NCBI GenBank assembly: GCA_023409955.1
Contig: JAEYQQ010000042.1
Location: 1 to 14,171 of the forward strand
Direction of reading: 5' to 3'
Source: Bacillota bacterium
GTDB taxonomy: Bacteria > Bacillota > Clostridia > Christensenellales > Aristaeellaceae
Length of the DNA: 14,171 bases
A model generated the notes under the pieces. It did not search any database. It saw nothing but the letters and a program-made list of their open reading frames with translations, and was not told the DNA's origin. A program made the translations under genes and the position numbers. Positions within the stretch are counted from its first letter, which is position 1, and each line of letters opens with the position of its first letter. Below, piece after piece: positions 5,800 through 13,667 of this stretch.

Positions 5800-7152
5800 T
5801 TAGATTTTGCTTTTGGCTCTGGGCATGTATCCGATACCTGCCAGCATGATCAAAATGAAAACCGCAAGGTAATACACAACGTTCATCTTATGGGCAAGGC
5901 AGGCGGCCACCACCATGAACACGCAGCTAACCACCGCCAGCGCCGGCATTACAAGGCTTTTGAAAGTACCAAGATCCCTTTCCTTTTGCATCATTCGAAT
6001 CAGAATGGGAATATACCCGGCATACAAAGTCACAATGGGCAGTTCAGAGGTATCAAAGCTTATCGGACCAAACCAGGGAGCGGTGAGCTGGGCGCCGTAA
6101 AAGTACAACAGCCAGAAGCCGCACAGCAAAAGCCCTAGGATAGAGGAGTTGGAAGGCATATCAGTGGTGGCATCCACCTGCTTGAACATTTGGGGGTTGG
6201 GGCCGCTGTCGCGCACCGCCAGGGCATAAAAGCCGCGGGTGCAGCCCAGCATCAATCCGTTTAATGTGCCCAGGCAGGAGATGATGATAAACACAAAGAT
6301 CAGCGAGCCTGCCAACTGACCAAAGATATTCTGGAAGGCCAGTTTGGCTCCGGCTTCTCCGCCTGCCATCAGCGTGGTGGTTGGCACGGCGCCGGCAAGG
6401 CCGATGTAGTAGAAAATGTATACGGCTACCACTATCAGGGAGCCCAGGATCAGCGCCTTTGGCAAATTGCGCTTGGAATCGCGGATTTCGGAGTTGATGG
6501 AGGTTGCGATGATCCAGCCTTCATAGGCGAAGGCTACCGCCACAATGGATTTAAACAGATCACCGCCTCCGCTGGGAGCGGTCACACGGGCAAAATTCTC
6601 CGCCGTCATGCCGTTGGTCATGCCGATTGCCGTTCCGGCCACCGCCATCAGCAAAAGAGGAATTAGTTTGATAACGGTGGTTGTTACCTGAAACTTGCCT
6701 GCAAGCCTGGGGGACAGGGCATTGATGGCATAGATGGCGATGAGGTAAAAGCCTGCGATGGTCATGCAGGAACCGCCAGTGATATCCCAGCCCAATAATA
6801 CGCAGGTATACCGGGCGGATACCCAGGCCAACACCGAGGTTAGTGTTGGCTGATAGATGGTTGCCATGAACCAGCCCACAAAGTAGCCATACCGTTTGCC
6901 TACTGCCACTTCGGCATAGTCCACCACACCGTTTACCTTTTCATACCTGGTGGCCATGGTGGCAAAGGTATAGGAGCATATGATCATGATCAAGCCGACG
7001 ATACCCCATGCTGCAATACCCATGGGCATGTTGCCTCCAGTGGCCTTTAAAACTACTTCCGCTTTGAAGAATACACCGCTACCGATTACGATTCCTACTA
7101 CCATGGATATTGCCGTGAACAGTCCAAACTTTTTTCCAAGGCCCTTCTCCAT
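5800..7152 (-). CDS. APC-superfamily amino-acid permease (LAT / SteT-like)
   Basis: This is a membrane transporter of about 12 helices that exchanges or symports amino acids. The 450-residue product opens with GIVIGSGVFFK (residues 20-30), the unwound first helix with the Gly-Ser-Gly substrate site. Later FAYEGWIIATSINSEI matches the conserved sixth helix (F-A-[YF]-[DE]-G-W) of the L-type transporter and serine/threonine-exchanger branch. RDSKRNLPKAL after it is also typical. The frame is open to 7599, but the upstream part is not family-like. The ATG at 7152 is preferred because AAAGGA lies 8 nt upstream; an in-frame ATG three codons earlier (7161) overlaps that RBS. It has its own promoter and terminator and is divergent from the ger operon. 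The substrate cannot be told from sequence alone. Confidence 0.88.
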   Translation of the reverse strand: MEKGLGKKFGLFTAISMVVGIVIGSGVFFKAEVVLKATGGNMPMGIAAWGIVGLIMIICSYTFATMATRYEKVNGVVDYAEVAVGKRYGYFVGWFMATIYQPTLTSVLAWVSARYTCVLLGWDITGGSCMTIAGFYLIAIYAINALSPRLAGKFQVTTTVIKLIPLLLMAVAGTAIGMTNGMTAENFARVTAPSGGGDLFKSIVAVAFAYEGWIIATSINSEIRDSKRNLPKALILGSLIVVAVYIFYYIGLAGAVPTTTLMAGGEAGAKLAFQNIFGQLAGSLIFVFIIISCLGTLNGLMLGCTRGFYALAVRDSGPNPQMFKQVDATTDMPSNSSILGLLLCGFWLLYFYGAQLTAPWFGPISFDTSELPIVTLYAGYIPILIRMMQKERDLGTFKSLVMPALAVVSCVFMVVAACLAHKMNVVYYLAVFILIMLAGIGYMPRAKSKI

Positions 7153-7169
7153 ACCTACCATCCTTTGCT

Positions 7170-7202
7170 TTGGGCAAGCAATGAGCAACCCAGGCTGCCC
7201 AA
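7170..7202 (-). promoter_or_regulatory. Hairpin in the permease mRNA leader
   Basis: TTGGGCA at 7170-7176 pairs perfectly with TGCCCAA at 7196-7202, and the stem extends by GC/GC after one bulged base. It lies between the predicted transcription start and the RBS of the permease. It has no T tract and is too short for a known riboswitch or T-box. It may affect translation or be incidental. Confidence 0.3.
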
Positions 7203-7221
7203 TTGATATTAATTTGTATAT

Positions 7222-7250
7222 ACTATAGATTTTTTTGTCTGATTTGTAAA
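7222..7250 (-). promoter_or_regulatory. Sigma-A promoter of the amino-acid permease
   Basis: On the minus strand TTTACA (-35, 7250-7245, five of six consensus) is separated by exactly 17 nt from TATAGT (-10, 7227-7222, five of six). Transcription would start near 7215, about 63 nt before the chosen ATG. Confidence 0.72.
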
Positions 7251-7350
7251 CATGATAATGAAAGTTTTCATGGGAATGAAGGGATAGTCTGTAAAATAAG
7301 GGGGGATGATAGGCAAGTGAAGTACATTTACCTTTATGAAAAGCGTATGT

Positions 7351-7364
7351 GGAGCTTAAGCTCC
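7351..7364 (+). other. Perfect 14-bp palindrome just upstream of the ger operon RBS
   Basis: GGAGCTTAAGCTCC is a perfect palindrome. As RNA it forms a 5-bp stem with a UUAA loop, 2 nt before the AAAGG that serves the first ger gene. It also lies inside a 23-codon reading frame from GTG at 7317 to TAA at 7388, which overlaps the ger start by 8 nt. It could be an operator, an RBS-proximal hairpin, or chance. I could not identify a sporulation (sigma-G) promoter in 7153-7380. Confidence 0.35.
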
Positions 7365-7380
7365 GGAAAGGTAGGGCGGT

Positions 7381-8466
7381 TTGGATAAGGGCATCACCAA
7401 CAGGCAGATATTTTTTATCCTGGTTTTGATTGTATCTGCTTTTCAAGCAACGAATGTCCCTCATCTTGCTGCTAAAGCCTTGGGGCGCAGCGGCTGGATT
7501 ATGATTGCTTTGTATGCTGTCCCCTTTTCGCTGTTTGCCTTGATGATAGCGAAGCTGAATGGCATGTACCCGGGCATGACCCTTTTTGAGTATGGACAAA
7601 TATTGCTTGGAAAGGTAATGACCAGTATCCTTTGCATTCTATATGCCCTCTATTTTTTTTCTGTTATTGTATACCTGAATCTCAATACGCTTACTCTGAT
7701 CTCTACAAACATACTACCGAAAACCCCCCAGCCGTTTTTGCTGGTGGCGGCTGTTCTCCTTTTCGGATTTGTTGTGTACAAGGGGATCGAAACCATAGCA
7801 AGGCTCTTTGAACTGATTGGTGCCATGTATTTGATTGTTACCTTGGGGATATGCCTTCTGATGCTGACGCAAGGTGAAAGAGAAAACATACTGCCATTAT
7901 ACAATCCCAATGAGGGGAAGGAATTTGTCAGCGCAATCCTTGTATTTGGTTCGATTTATGGAGGCTTGGAGAATCTTTTAATGGTTCCCTTCACAGAAGA
8001 GAACCCCAAAACCCCAAAGACTGCGTTTATTGCTATGTTGTTTATTGGTCTTCTATTTATTCTCATTACCGAGGGTAGCATCGGTTTGCTTGGGGTCAAC
8101 AACGCCATTGTATATAATGACGCTTTTTTAGAAGCCGTCAAACTAGCAGATGCGCCTGTTATTGAGCGGACAGATATATTCTATCTCACCTTTGGCTTGG
8201 GCAGCCTGTTTTCAGGTGTGATCATGCTCATCAATTCACAGGTGGAAATATTAAGCAGGCTGTTTCCGTCTGTTAAGCGCGGTGTAATTGTGTCTGTTGT
8301 TTGCATATTGGTGTATGGCTTGACGCTCTTTGTTATGAAAATACCTTTTTATACCAAGACGTTCGGAGAAGTAGTACCAGTGCTGATATTCTTCTTTGCC
8401 GGTATTGTTCCTACCCTGCTTTTTGTGTTGGCTAGGATCCGAAAGCGGTCCTTGAGCCCAAAATAA
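7381..8466 (+). CDS. Germinant receptor B subunit (GerAB-type permease)
   Basis: This is the integral membrane subunit of a spore germinant receptor; GerAB-type proteins belong to the APC fold and bind the germinant, often an amino acid, in the spore inner membrane. The 361-residue product has about ten hydrophobic helices and the family's usual length. ITNRQIFFILVLI at the start and LYNPNEGKEFVSA near the middle are typical for the family. The start is TTG at 7381, with AAAGG 9 nt upstream. The in-frame ATG at 7336 runs into a stop, and the next internal ATG would remove the first helix. It is the first gene of the operon; the C subunit follows after 10 nt. Function and fold are well supported; the germinant is unknown. 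Confidence 0.91.
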   Translation: MDKGITNRQIFFILVLIVSAFQATNVPHLAAKALGRSGWIMIALYAVPFSLFALMIAKLNGMYPGMTLFEYGQILLGKVMTSILCILYALYFFSVIVYLNLNTLTLISTNILPKTPQPFLLVAAVLLFGFVVYKGIETIARLFELIGAMYLIVTLGICLLMLTQGERENILPLYNPNEGKEFVSAILVFGSIYGGLENLLMVPFTEENPKTPKTAFIAMLFIGLLFILITEGSIGLLGVNNAIVYNDAFLEAVKLADAPVIERTDIFYLTFGLGSLFSGVIMLINSQVEILSRLFPSVKRGVIVSVVCILVYGLTLFVMKIPFYTKTFGEVVPVLIFFFAGIVPTLLFVLARIRKRSLSPK

Positions 8467-8476
8467 GGAGAAGTAC

Positions 8477-9631
8477 ATGAAAAAGAACATAAAGAAAGCT
8501 GTGCTGTTAACTATCCTTACAGCCCTTTTTCTGCTGCTTGGCGGCTGTATGGATACACAGGATATTAACGAAAGATTTATTGTTACAACAACCGCTGTTG
8601 ACAAGGTGGAGGACGAGTTTATTTTGTATGTAGAGGTCGCCAACATCCAAAACAGCAGCGGCGGCACTGATGGAGGAGCTGTCCCCATGGGCAGTAAATA
8701 CTTTTATGTCAAGGGCAGCGGTAAGGACTTGGACGAAGCAAGGCAGGACATAGACAGGCAGCTGGAGCATAGCCTGTATATTGGCGGTATCAGAACCTTG
8801 CTTTTAACAGAGCGCTTTGCCAGCAATGACGAGGATCTGGTGCAATACCTTTACCGCGTCCGGTCTGAAGAAGAATATCGCAAAAAAGTAGAAACGGTTA
8901 TAACGCGTACCAGCCCGGACGACCTGTTTCAGGCACTGAATGATCGTAATGTTTCGGTAGGCTATTCCATTGACAACACCTTGACCTCCCTTCAGAGGCA
9001 AGGCGAATCCTTTATTCGCTCAACAGCAAGAATTCTGGAAAACCTGAGTAGCAATTACACAGGATTGCTGATGCCTTGCTTTGATCTGCGGGATGATCAG
9101 ACCGATTTGGTGGGCTATTCTGTGATCAGCGGCCATAGTGTCATCGGTTTTATTCCTATTGAAGAATCTAAGGGCATTCATATGCTCAAAGCGGACAAAG
9201 CCATTATATTTTACTCCGTACCATATGAAGACAATGTATTTTCTGTTGAATCGAAGCTTAGTAAAAGAACGGTTACTACACAATATCAAAACAATGAGAT
9301 CAGCTTTATTTTCACGTTGCATTTTAAATCGACTGTAGAATATGGGAGCAAAAAGACACCCTATAACCTGGAGAAGGATGCCCTGAAAAAGGTGGACAGC
9401 ACATTGAAGCAGATGATGCTGGAATCACTTTTGCATACGGTAAACCAAGCACAGAACCAATTTCAAACCGATTATCTGCAATTGGATGATGCCTTTCGCA
9501 TTAAGTATCCTGCTGCCTTTGAAAGCCTTAATTGGCAGGAGGTGTTTGTGAAAGTGAAAATTTATTTTGATATTCAAACAGAGACCACCGTATCGCCTTC
9601 CATGGATTATGGAGAATATAAGACGCGTTGA
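8477..9631 (+). CDS. Germinant receptor C subunit, Ger(x)C lipoprotein
   Basis: Ger(x)C proteins are lipoproteins on the outer face of the spore inner membrane and are needed for receptor assembly. The 384-residue product has a lipoprotein signal, MKKN then a hydrophobic run ending in LLGGC, so Cys24 is the lipidated residue. CMDTQDINERF matches the family start (C-x-D-x-x-[ED]-I). LKADKAIIFY, YGSKKTPYNLEKD and the C-terminal WQEVFVKVKIYFD fit the germination-specific C-terminal domain. AAGGAG at 8465-8470 lies 6 nt before the ATG and overlaps the stop of the upstream gene. The gene ends in a TTGA overlap with the A subunit, which suggests translational coupling. Confidence 0.93.
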   Translation: MKKNIKKAVLLTILTALFLLLGGCMDTQDINERFIVTTTAVDKVEDEFILYVEVANIQNSSGGTDGGAVPMGSKYFYVKGSGKDLDEARQDIDRQLEHSLYIGGIRTLLLTERFASNDEDLVQYLYRVRSEEEYRKKVETVITRTSPDDLFQALNDRNVSVGYSIDNTLTSLQRQGESFIRSTARILENLSSNYTGLLMPCFDLRDDQTDLVGYSVISGHSVIGFIPIEESKGIHMLKADKAIIFYSVPYEDNVFSVESKLSKRTVTTQYQNNEISFIFTLHFKSTVEYGSKKTPYNLEKDALKKVDSTLKQMMLESLLHTVNQAQNQFQTDYLQLDDAFRIKYPAAFESLNWQEVFVKVKIYFDIQTETTVSPSMDYGEYKTR

Positions 9632-11082
9632 AAGGAAAGCTGACTGTGCGGCAGAAAGAATTTGATAAGCTGACCCAGGAAATGATGGCGCAGGGTCTTG
9701 ATTTTATAGAACGGGTGATCCCGTATCAAGGCGGCAGCGTAAACATCTACTTTATATCTCAGCTAACCGACAGGGATTTTCTGACCCAAAATGTGATAAG
9801 GCCGCTGATTTTATTCTGTGCTTCCGCTAGAGAAGCCGTTACGGCTAAACGTACGGCAAACGAATTAATATTTGCGGACGAAATCACCTTTGAAACCGAC
9901 TATGAAAACGCACAAAACCATATATTGGCGGGGAAGACGGTTTTGCTTTTTTCTACGGATAAAGAATATTTGGTCATTAACTGCAAAATGGTGGCTCACC
10001 GCTCCGTACCCAAACCAGAGCTAAACTATGCCTTGGGTGGGCCGCAAGATTGCTTTAACGAAAACCTGGATACCAACATTTCCTTGCTGCGCTACAGGAT
10101 GAAGGACAAGAACCTGAGAATTCAGTATATGAAAGTTGGGGAGCGGACAAAAACCGTTGTTGCTGTGGTTTATATTCAGGATATTGCCAATGATGCCTTG
10201 GTGAATCAAATTGTGAGCAATATTCAAAACATCAAGATTGACGGCATTGCCACGTTAGGTGAGTTACGGCCCTTTTTGGTAAGCAATGCATACAGTGTGT
10301 TTCCGCAATTAGGGCTGTTTGAACGTTCTGATATAGCATATCATATTTTGTTGGACGGAAAGGTGATCATTTTGATGGATGGCAGCAACAATGCCATCTA
10401 TGCACCCAAAGTGTTCAGCGAATACTTTATGTCCAGCGATGACCGGTATGGCAATAAGGTCTTTGGCTTTTTCTCAAGAATGTTCCGGTACTTATCTTTG
10501 GTTGTTGCGCTGACAGGCAGCAGCATTTATGTGGCAGTATCCTCTTTTCATACAGATGTGCTGCCCACCGACTATGCCATCTTACTGGCAACCCTCAGAA
10601 ACAATACGCCTCTTACCGCCTTGATCGGCGCGTTGCTGATAGAGATGATTATGGAATTGCTTAGGGAATCGCTGCTTCGCGTACCCAAGCACATTGGTTC
10701 TGCCATTGGTATTGTGGGTGCCATCGTTGTGGGTCAGGCAGCCATTGCCGCTGGCATTTTTAGCTCTCTGCTTTTGATTATTGCAGCAGTCTCGCTGCTG
10801 GCTTCTTTTGCCATTCCAGACTATACTTTGGTTACGCCGTTTCGGTATTTAAAATTTTTCATGATTCTGGCAACCGGATTCTTGGGTTTTTATGGATTTA
10901 CCATCGTTGCAATCACCATATTGACCCTGCTTGTTTCCAACACATCCTTTGGTGTGCCCTTTATGACACCCTTTGCGCCATACAGCAAAGGGGATTTATC
11001 CAGTGCTCTGATGGATAAATCGAACAACAGCAAATGGCGGCCCAGGTACCTTCAGGATAAGGACAAGAAGCGAATGCCATAA
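9628..11082 (+). CDS. Germinant receptor A subunit (GerAA/SpoVAF-type)
   Basis: GerAA-type proteins form the large oligomerising, probably ion-conducting part of the germinant receptor in the spore inner membrane. The 484-residue product has a soluble N-terminal part (about 1-280) containing GGPQDCFNENLDTN then LLRYR (137-156), the family's G-P-x-x-x-F-x-E-x-x-x-x-N motif. About five helices follow (about 285-440), including IEMIMELLRESLLRVPKH and GIVGAIVVGQAA. The TTG at 9628 overlaps the previous stop as TTGA. An in-frame GTG at 9646 has AAAGGA 9 nt upstream and is a good alternative, shortening the protein by six residues. It is last in the operon and converges on feoB with only 22 bp between stops; I see no clear terminator there. 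Confidence 0.93.
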   Translation: MKGKLTVRQKEFDKLTQEMMAQGLDFIERVIPYQGGSVNIYFISQLTDRDFLTQNVIRPLILFCASAREAVTAKRTANELIFADEITFETDYENAQNHILAGKTVLLFSTDKEYLVINCKMVAHRSVPKPELNYALGGPQDCFNENLDTNISLLRYRMKDKNLRIQYMKVGERTKTVVAVVYIQDIANDALVNQIVSNIQNIKIDGIATLGELRPFLVSNAYSVFPQLGLFERSDIAYHILLDGKVIILMDGSNNAIYAPKVFSEYFMSSDDRYGNKVFGFFSRMFRYLSLVVALTGSSIYVAVSSFHTDVLPTDYAILLATLRNNTPLTALIGALLIEMIMELLRESLLRVPKHIGSAIGIVGAIVVGQAAIAAGIFSSLLLIIAAVSLLASFAIPDYTLVTPFRYLKFFMILATGFLGFYGFTIVAITILTLLVSNTSFGVPFMTPFAPYSKGDLSSALMDKSNNSKWRPRYLQDKDKKRMP

Positions 11083-11104
11083 AGTGACACCCTGCCGGCT
11101 TGGA

Positions 11105-13228
11105 TTAAAGGCCTGCCAGCCTGGCAATGGCGGTTACAGCCATGCATGCGGCAATACCGCATGCAGTGGGGATCAAAAAAGCGGTAAGGGTCCATTTGAC
11201 ACTTTTGGTCTCTTTGCCAATGGTGATTAAGGTGGTGCCGCAGGGCCAGTGCATCAGCGAAAACAGCAGCACATTTACGGCTGTAAGCGCTGTCCAGCCG
11301 TTATTGACTAGCAGTGTATGCAGCGATGCCAGACTTTCGAATTCTGTCAGGGAGCCAGTGGACAAATAGCTCATCAATAAAATAGGGATCACAATTTCAT
11401 TGGCTGGCAGCCCCAGGATAAAGGCCAGAAGGATATACCCATCCAGCCCCATGAGCTGTGCAAAGGGGTCCAAGAACCCAGCAGAATGGCTTAACAGGCT
11501 GAGTCCTCCCACCTGTATATTGGCCATCAACCAGATGACAAGACCGGCAGGTGCAGCCACCATAATGGCCCGGCCCAGCACAAATAGCGTGCGGTCCAAG
11601 ATGGAGCGGATAATTACCTTGCCAATTTGGGGCTTACGGTAGGGCGGCAGTTCCAGCTGGAATGAGGATGGAACGCCCTTGAGCAGCGTTTTTGACAGGA
11701 GCTTGGATACAGCCAGCGTCATGAATACGCCCAGTACAACAACGCCGGTCAGCAGCAGCGTAGAGATAGCTGAGCTTTGAATACCGCTTCCGGCAGCAAA
11801 GAACATGATGATCACGGCGATCAGTGTGGGAAACCTGCCGTTGCAGGGCACGAAGTTGTTAGTCAGCATGGCAATCAGCCGTTCCCGGGGCGAATCAATG
11901 ATCCGGCAGCCGGTTACGCCGCAGGCGTTGCAGCCAAACCCCATGCACATGGTCAGCGCTTGCTTGCCGTGGGCATTTGCTTTATGGAAAAAATGATCCA
12001 GATTAAAGGCAATCCGGGGAAGATAGCCCAAATCCTCCAACAGGGTAAATAGGGGAAAGAAGATGGCCATGGGTGGCAGCATGACAGAAACAACCCAGGC
12101 CAGGGTTTTATACATGCCGTCCACCGTAAGGCCAATCAGCCACTCTGGCGCATGTATGCTCGCCAGCAGCGCCCTCAGCGGGGCTAGCAGCGCAAACAGA
12201 CCCTCTGCCAATAAAGAGGATGGCACATTTGCACCTTCGATGGTCAGCCAAAAGATAAAAAGCAGCAATAGGACCATAATGGGGATACCGGTTGCCTTGG
12301 AGGTGAGGATACGGTCGATTTTCCTGTCCCGTAAATGGTATGCTTCATTTTGACAAGTCACTGTTTCCTTTGCAATGCTTTCGCATAACGTAACAATTCG
12401 GGTGATGATCTCATCCCGCAGGGTCTCCCGGCCGATGCCATTGTCGGTAAGGTGTAATATTGCGGCTTTCAGGCTGCGATCCACCTCCTCATTGGCAAGT
12501 GGGTCAAAGCCCAGGTGCGCCGCCAAGGCAGGCAGTATGCTTTCCTGGGCTTCCAGCAGGCGCAAGGCAGTCCAGCGGCTGCTGAGGGTGTCGGGCAGTA
12601 TTTTGTCAAGGGCAGGCGTTAGCATGGCCACGGCCTGCTCTATTTCATCCCGGTATGCGATGGGTACGGGGGAGGTGGTTTGTGGATTTTGGCAGGAATC
12701 ATAAACCGCCTGCATCAGTTCTTTCAGTCCCCTGCCGTCCCTTGCGCTGGCGGGGATCACAGTAATCCCCGTCAGCTTGGCAAGCTTGCCTGTATCAATA
12801 CTGATTTTTTTCTTTTTGGCTTCATCCATTAAGTTTACGCATAGGATCACCTTGGGGGTGATCTCCGTTACCTGCAGCGCAAGGTTCAAATTGCGCTCCA
12901 GGCAGGTGGCATCCGCCACCACCACAGTGGCCTGGGGACCGCCAAAACAGATAAAGTCCCGAGCAGTTTCCTCTTCGGCGGAATTTGCCATCAGCGAATA
13001 GGTGCCAGGCAAATCAACAAGCTCAAAGGTACTGCCGGAAAAGGTATACTTTCCTCTGGCGCTTAAGACTGTTTTTCCAGGCCAGTTTCCTGTATGCTGG
13101 TTCAGCCCTGTCAGGCTGTTAAACACTGTGCTTTTGCCAACGTTGGGGTTACCGGCAAGGGCAATGGTCCATTCGCCGGTTTGCTGCTTGTGTGCTTTGG
13201 CAATCGGCTGGTGGTGGGCAGATTCCAT
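11105..13228 (-). CDS. feoB: FeoB, ferrous iron transporter (G-protein-coupled membrane protein)
   Basis: FeoB moves Fe(II) across the cytoplasmic membrane under oxygen-poor conditions. The 707-residue product has an N-terminal GTPase domain: G1 GNPNVGKST (26-34), G2 Thr46 in HTGNWPGKT, G3 DLPG (72-75), G4 NLMD (132-135) and G5 SAR (161-163). A helical guanine-dissociation region of about 190-300 follows, then a membrane domain with gate sequence MGFGCNACGVTGCR (428-441) and NNFVPCNGRFP (456-466). This is the cysteine-rich clostridial type, not the MGFGCNVPAIMATR of enterobacteria. The N-terminus has about 20 extra polar residues with three histidines before the GTPase domain. AAGGAGG lies 7 nt before the ATG. 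It follows feoA after 51 bp on the same strand, so the pair is one operon. Confidence 0.97.
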   Translation of the reverse strand: MESAHHQPIAKAHKQQTGEWTIALAGNPNVGKSTVFNSLTGLNQHTGNWPGKTVLSARGKYTFSGSTFELVDLPGTYSLMANSAEEETARDFICFGGPQATVVVADATCLERNLNLALQVTEITPKVILCVNLMDEAKKKKISIDTGKLAKLTGITVIPASARDGRGLKELMQAVYDSCQNPQTTSPVPIAYRDEIEQAVAMLTPALDKILPDTLSSRWTALRLLEAQESILPALAAHLGFDPLANEEVDRSLKAAILHLTDNGIGRETLRDEIITRIVTLCESIAKETVTCQNEAYHLRDRKIDRILTSKATGIPIMVLLLLFIFWLTIEGANVPSSLLAEGLFALLAPLRALLASIHAPEWLIGLTVDGMYKTLAWVVSVMLPPMAIFFPLFTLLEDLGYLPRIAFNLDHFFHKANAHGKQALTMCMGFGCNACGVTGCRIIDSPRERLIAMLTNNFVPCNGRFPTLIAVIIMFFAAGSGIQSSAISTLLLTGVVVLGVFMTLAVSKLLSKTLLKGVPSSFQLELPPYRKPQIGKVIIRSILDRTLFVLGRAIMVAAPAGLVIWLMANIQVGGLSLLSHSAGFLDPFAQLMGLDGYILLAFILGLPANEIVIPILLMSYLSTGSLTEFESLASLHTLLVNNGWTALTAVNVLLFSLMHWPCGTTLITIGKETKSVKWTLTAFLIPTACGIAACMAVTAIARLAGL

Positions 13229-13279
13229 GGAAGTTCCTCCTTGTTATCATCATTCCTTTATCTCATGTACAGCCATGCT

Positions 13280-13519
13280 TTAGCATTCAGTGACCATAAT
13301 GCTGGATGCGATGTCCGAGCGCAGTGCAATAACCGCGCCTCTGATCATATAGGCCACCGGGTTCCCCGATGGGCTTTGAAAGAGCGGGGCAATTTCCGTC
13401 CCCTCAATGACGCCCAGGTCCAGCATTCTGCGGCGGACAGGGCCGCTGATGGCAAGGGATTGAACCCTTGCTTTTTTTCCTATATCCAAATGTCCAAGGG
13501 GGATTGGTAAAGATTCCAT
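13280..13519 (-). CDS. feoA: FeoA, small SH3-like partner of FeoB
   Basis: FeoA is a cytoplasmic SH3-fold protein that supports FeoB activity. The 79-residue product matches the family length and pattern: a strand leading to ARVQSLAISGPVRRRMLDLGVIEGTEI (split as ARVQSLAISG and PVRRRMLDLGVIEGTEI), the diagnostic R-R-x-L-D-L-G-[VL]-x-x-G-T segment. It ends with PVAYMIRGAVIALRSDIA, the family's G-x-x-[IVL]-x-L-R ending. AAGGAGG lies 8 nt before the ATG. It is the first gene of the feoAB operon and sits directly downstream of the candidate operators shared with the divergent metalloregulator. Confidence 0.94.
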   Translation of the reverse strand: MESLPIPLGHLDIGKKARVQSLAISGPVRRRMLDLGVIEGTEIAPLFQSPSGNPVAYMIRGAVIALRSDIASSIMVTEC

Positions 13520-13550
13520 ACAAAGGGCCTCCTTAATAACCTTGGTAGGC

Positions 13551-13568
13551 GGGAAATAAAAGTTTCCC
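13551..13568. promoter_or_regulatory. Dyad near the feoA transcription start
   Basis: GGGAAA-TAAAAG-TTTCCC is a perfect 6-6-6 inverted repeat lying at or just after the predicted feoA transcription start. It could be a second metalloregulator site or an mRNA-leader hairpin. It does not match a consensus I can name with confidence. Confidence 0.35.
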
Positions 13569-13575
13569 TACGCCA

Positions 13576-13604
13576 ACTATATGGCCCACGGGCAAATGTG
13601 TGCA
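13576..13604 (-). promoter_or_regulatory. Candidate feoAB promoter
   Basis: On the minus strand TATAGT (-10, 13581-13576) has TGCACA (-35, 13604-13599, four of six consensus) at exactly 17 nt. The -35 lies inside the larger dyad, a natural arrangement for repression. The predicted leader to the feoA ATG is about 50 nt. Confidence 0.5.
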
Positions 13605-13616
13605 GGCGCACTTGCC
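13591..13616. promoter_or_regulatory. Imperfect 26-bp dyad, candidate metalloregulator operator
   Basis: Outer arms GGCAA and TTGCC match perfectly, followed inward by TG/CA and G/C pairs, with the centre not paired by Watson-Crick rules. It sits in the middle of the 148-bp divergent region between feoA and the regulator gene and covers the feoA -35. The GGCAA/TTGCC arms recall MntR-type boxes but the match is partial. Operator function is inferred from position and symmetry only. Confidence 0.45.
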
Positions 13617-13667
13617 TAAACCCCGGTTGCAGTGAATACAATACATCAGTGATAGGAGGTCTGGACT

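Noticed and set aside
7200..7230. Sigma-G-like promoter for the ger operon (TGATAT and TATACTA).
   Set aside because: The two elements are only 9 nt apart, far too close, and the same bases form the better-matching sigma-A promoter of the permease on the other strand.
7153..7599. Upstream extension of the permease frame (149 residues).
   Set aside because: It overlaps the permease promoter and the start of the ger operon, is not family-like, and a good RBS supports the start at 7152.
11127..13283. Several plus-strand frames of 60-110 codons opposite feoB.
   Set aside because: They mirror the feoB coding pattern, none has a convincing RBS, and feoB is unambiguous.
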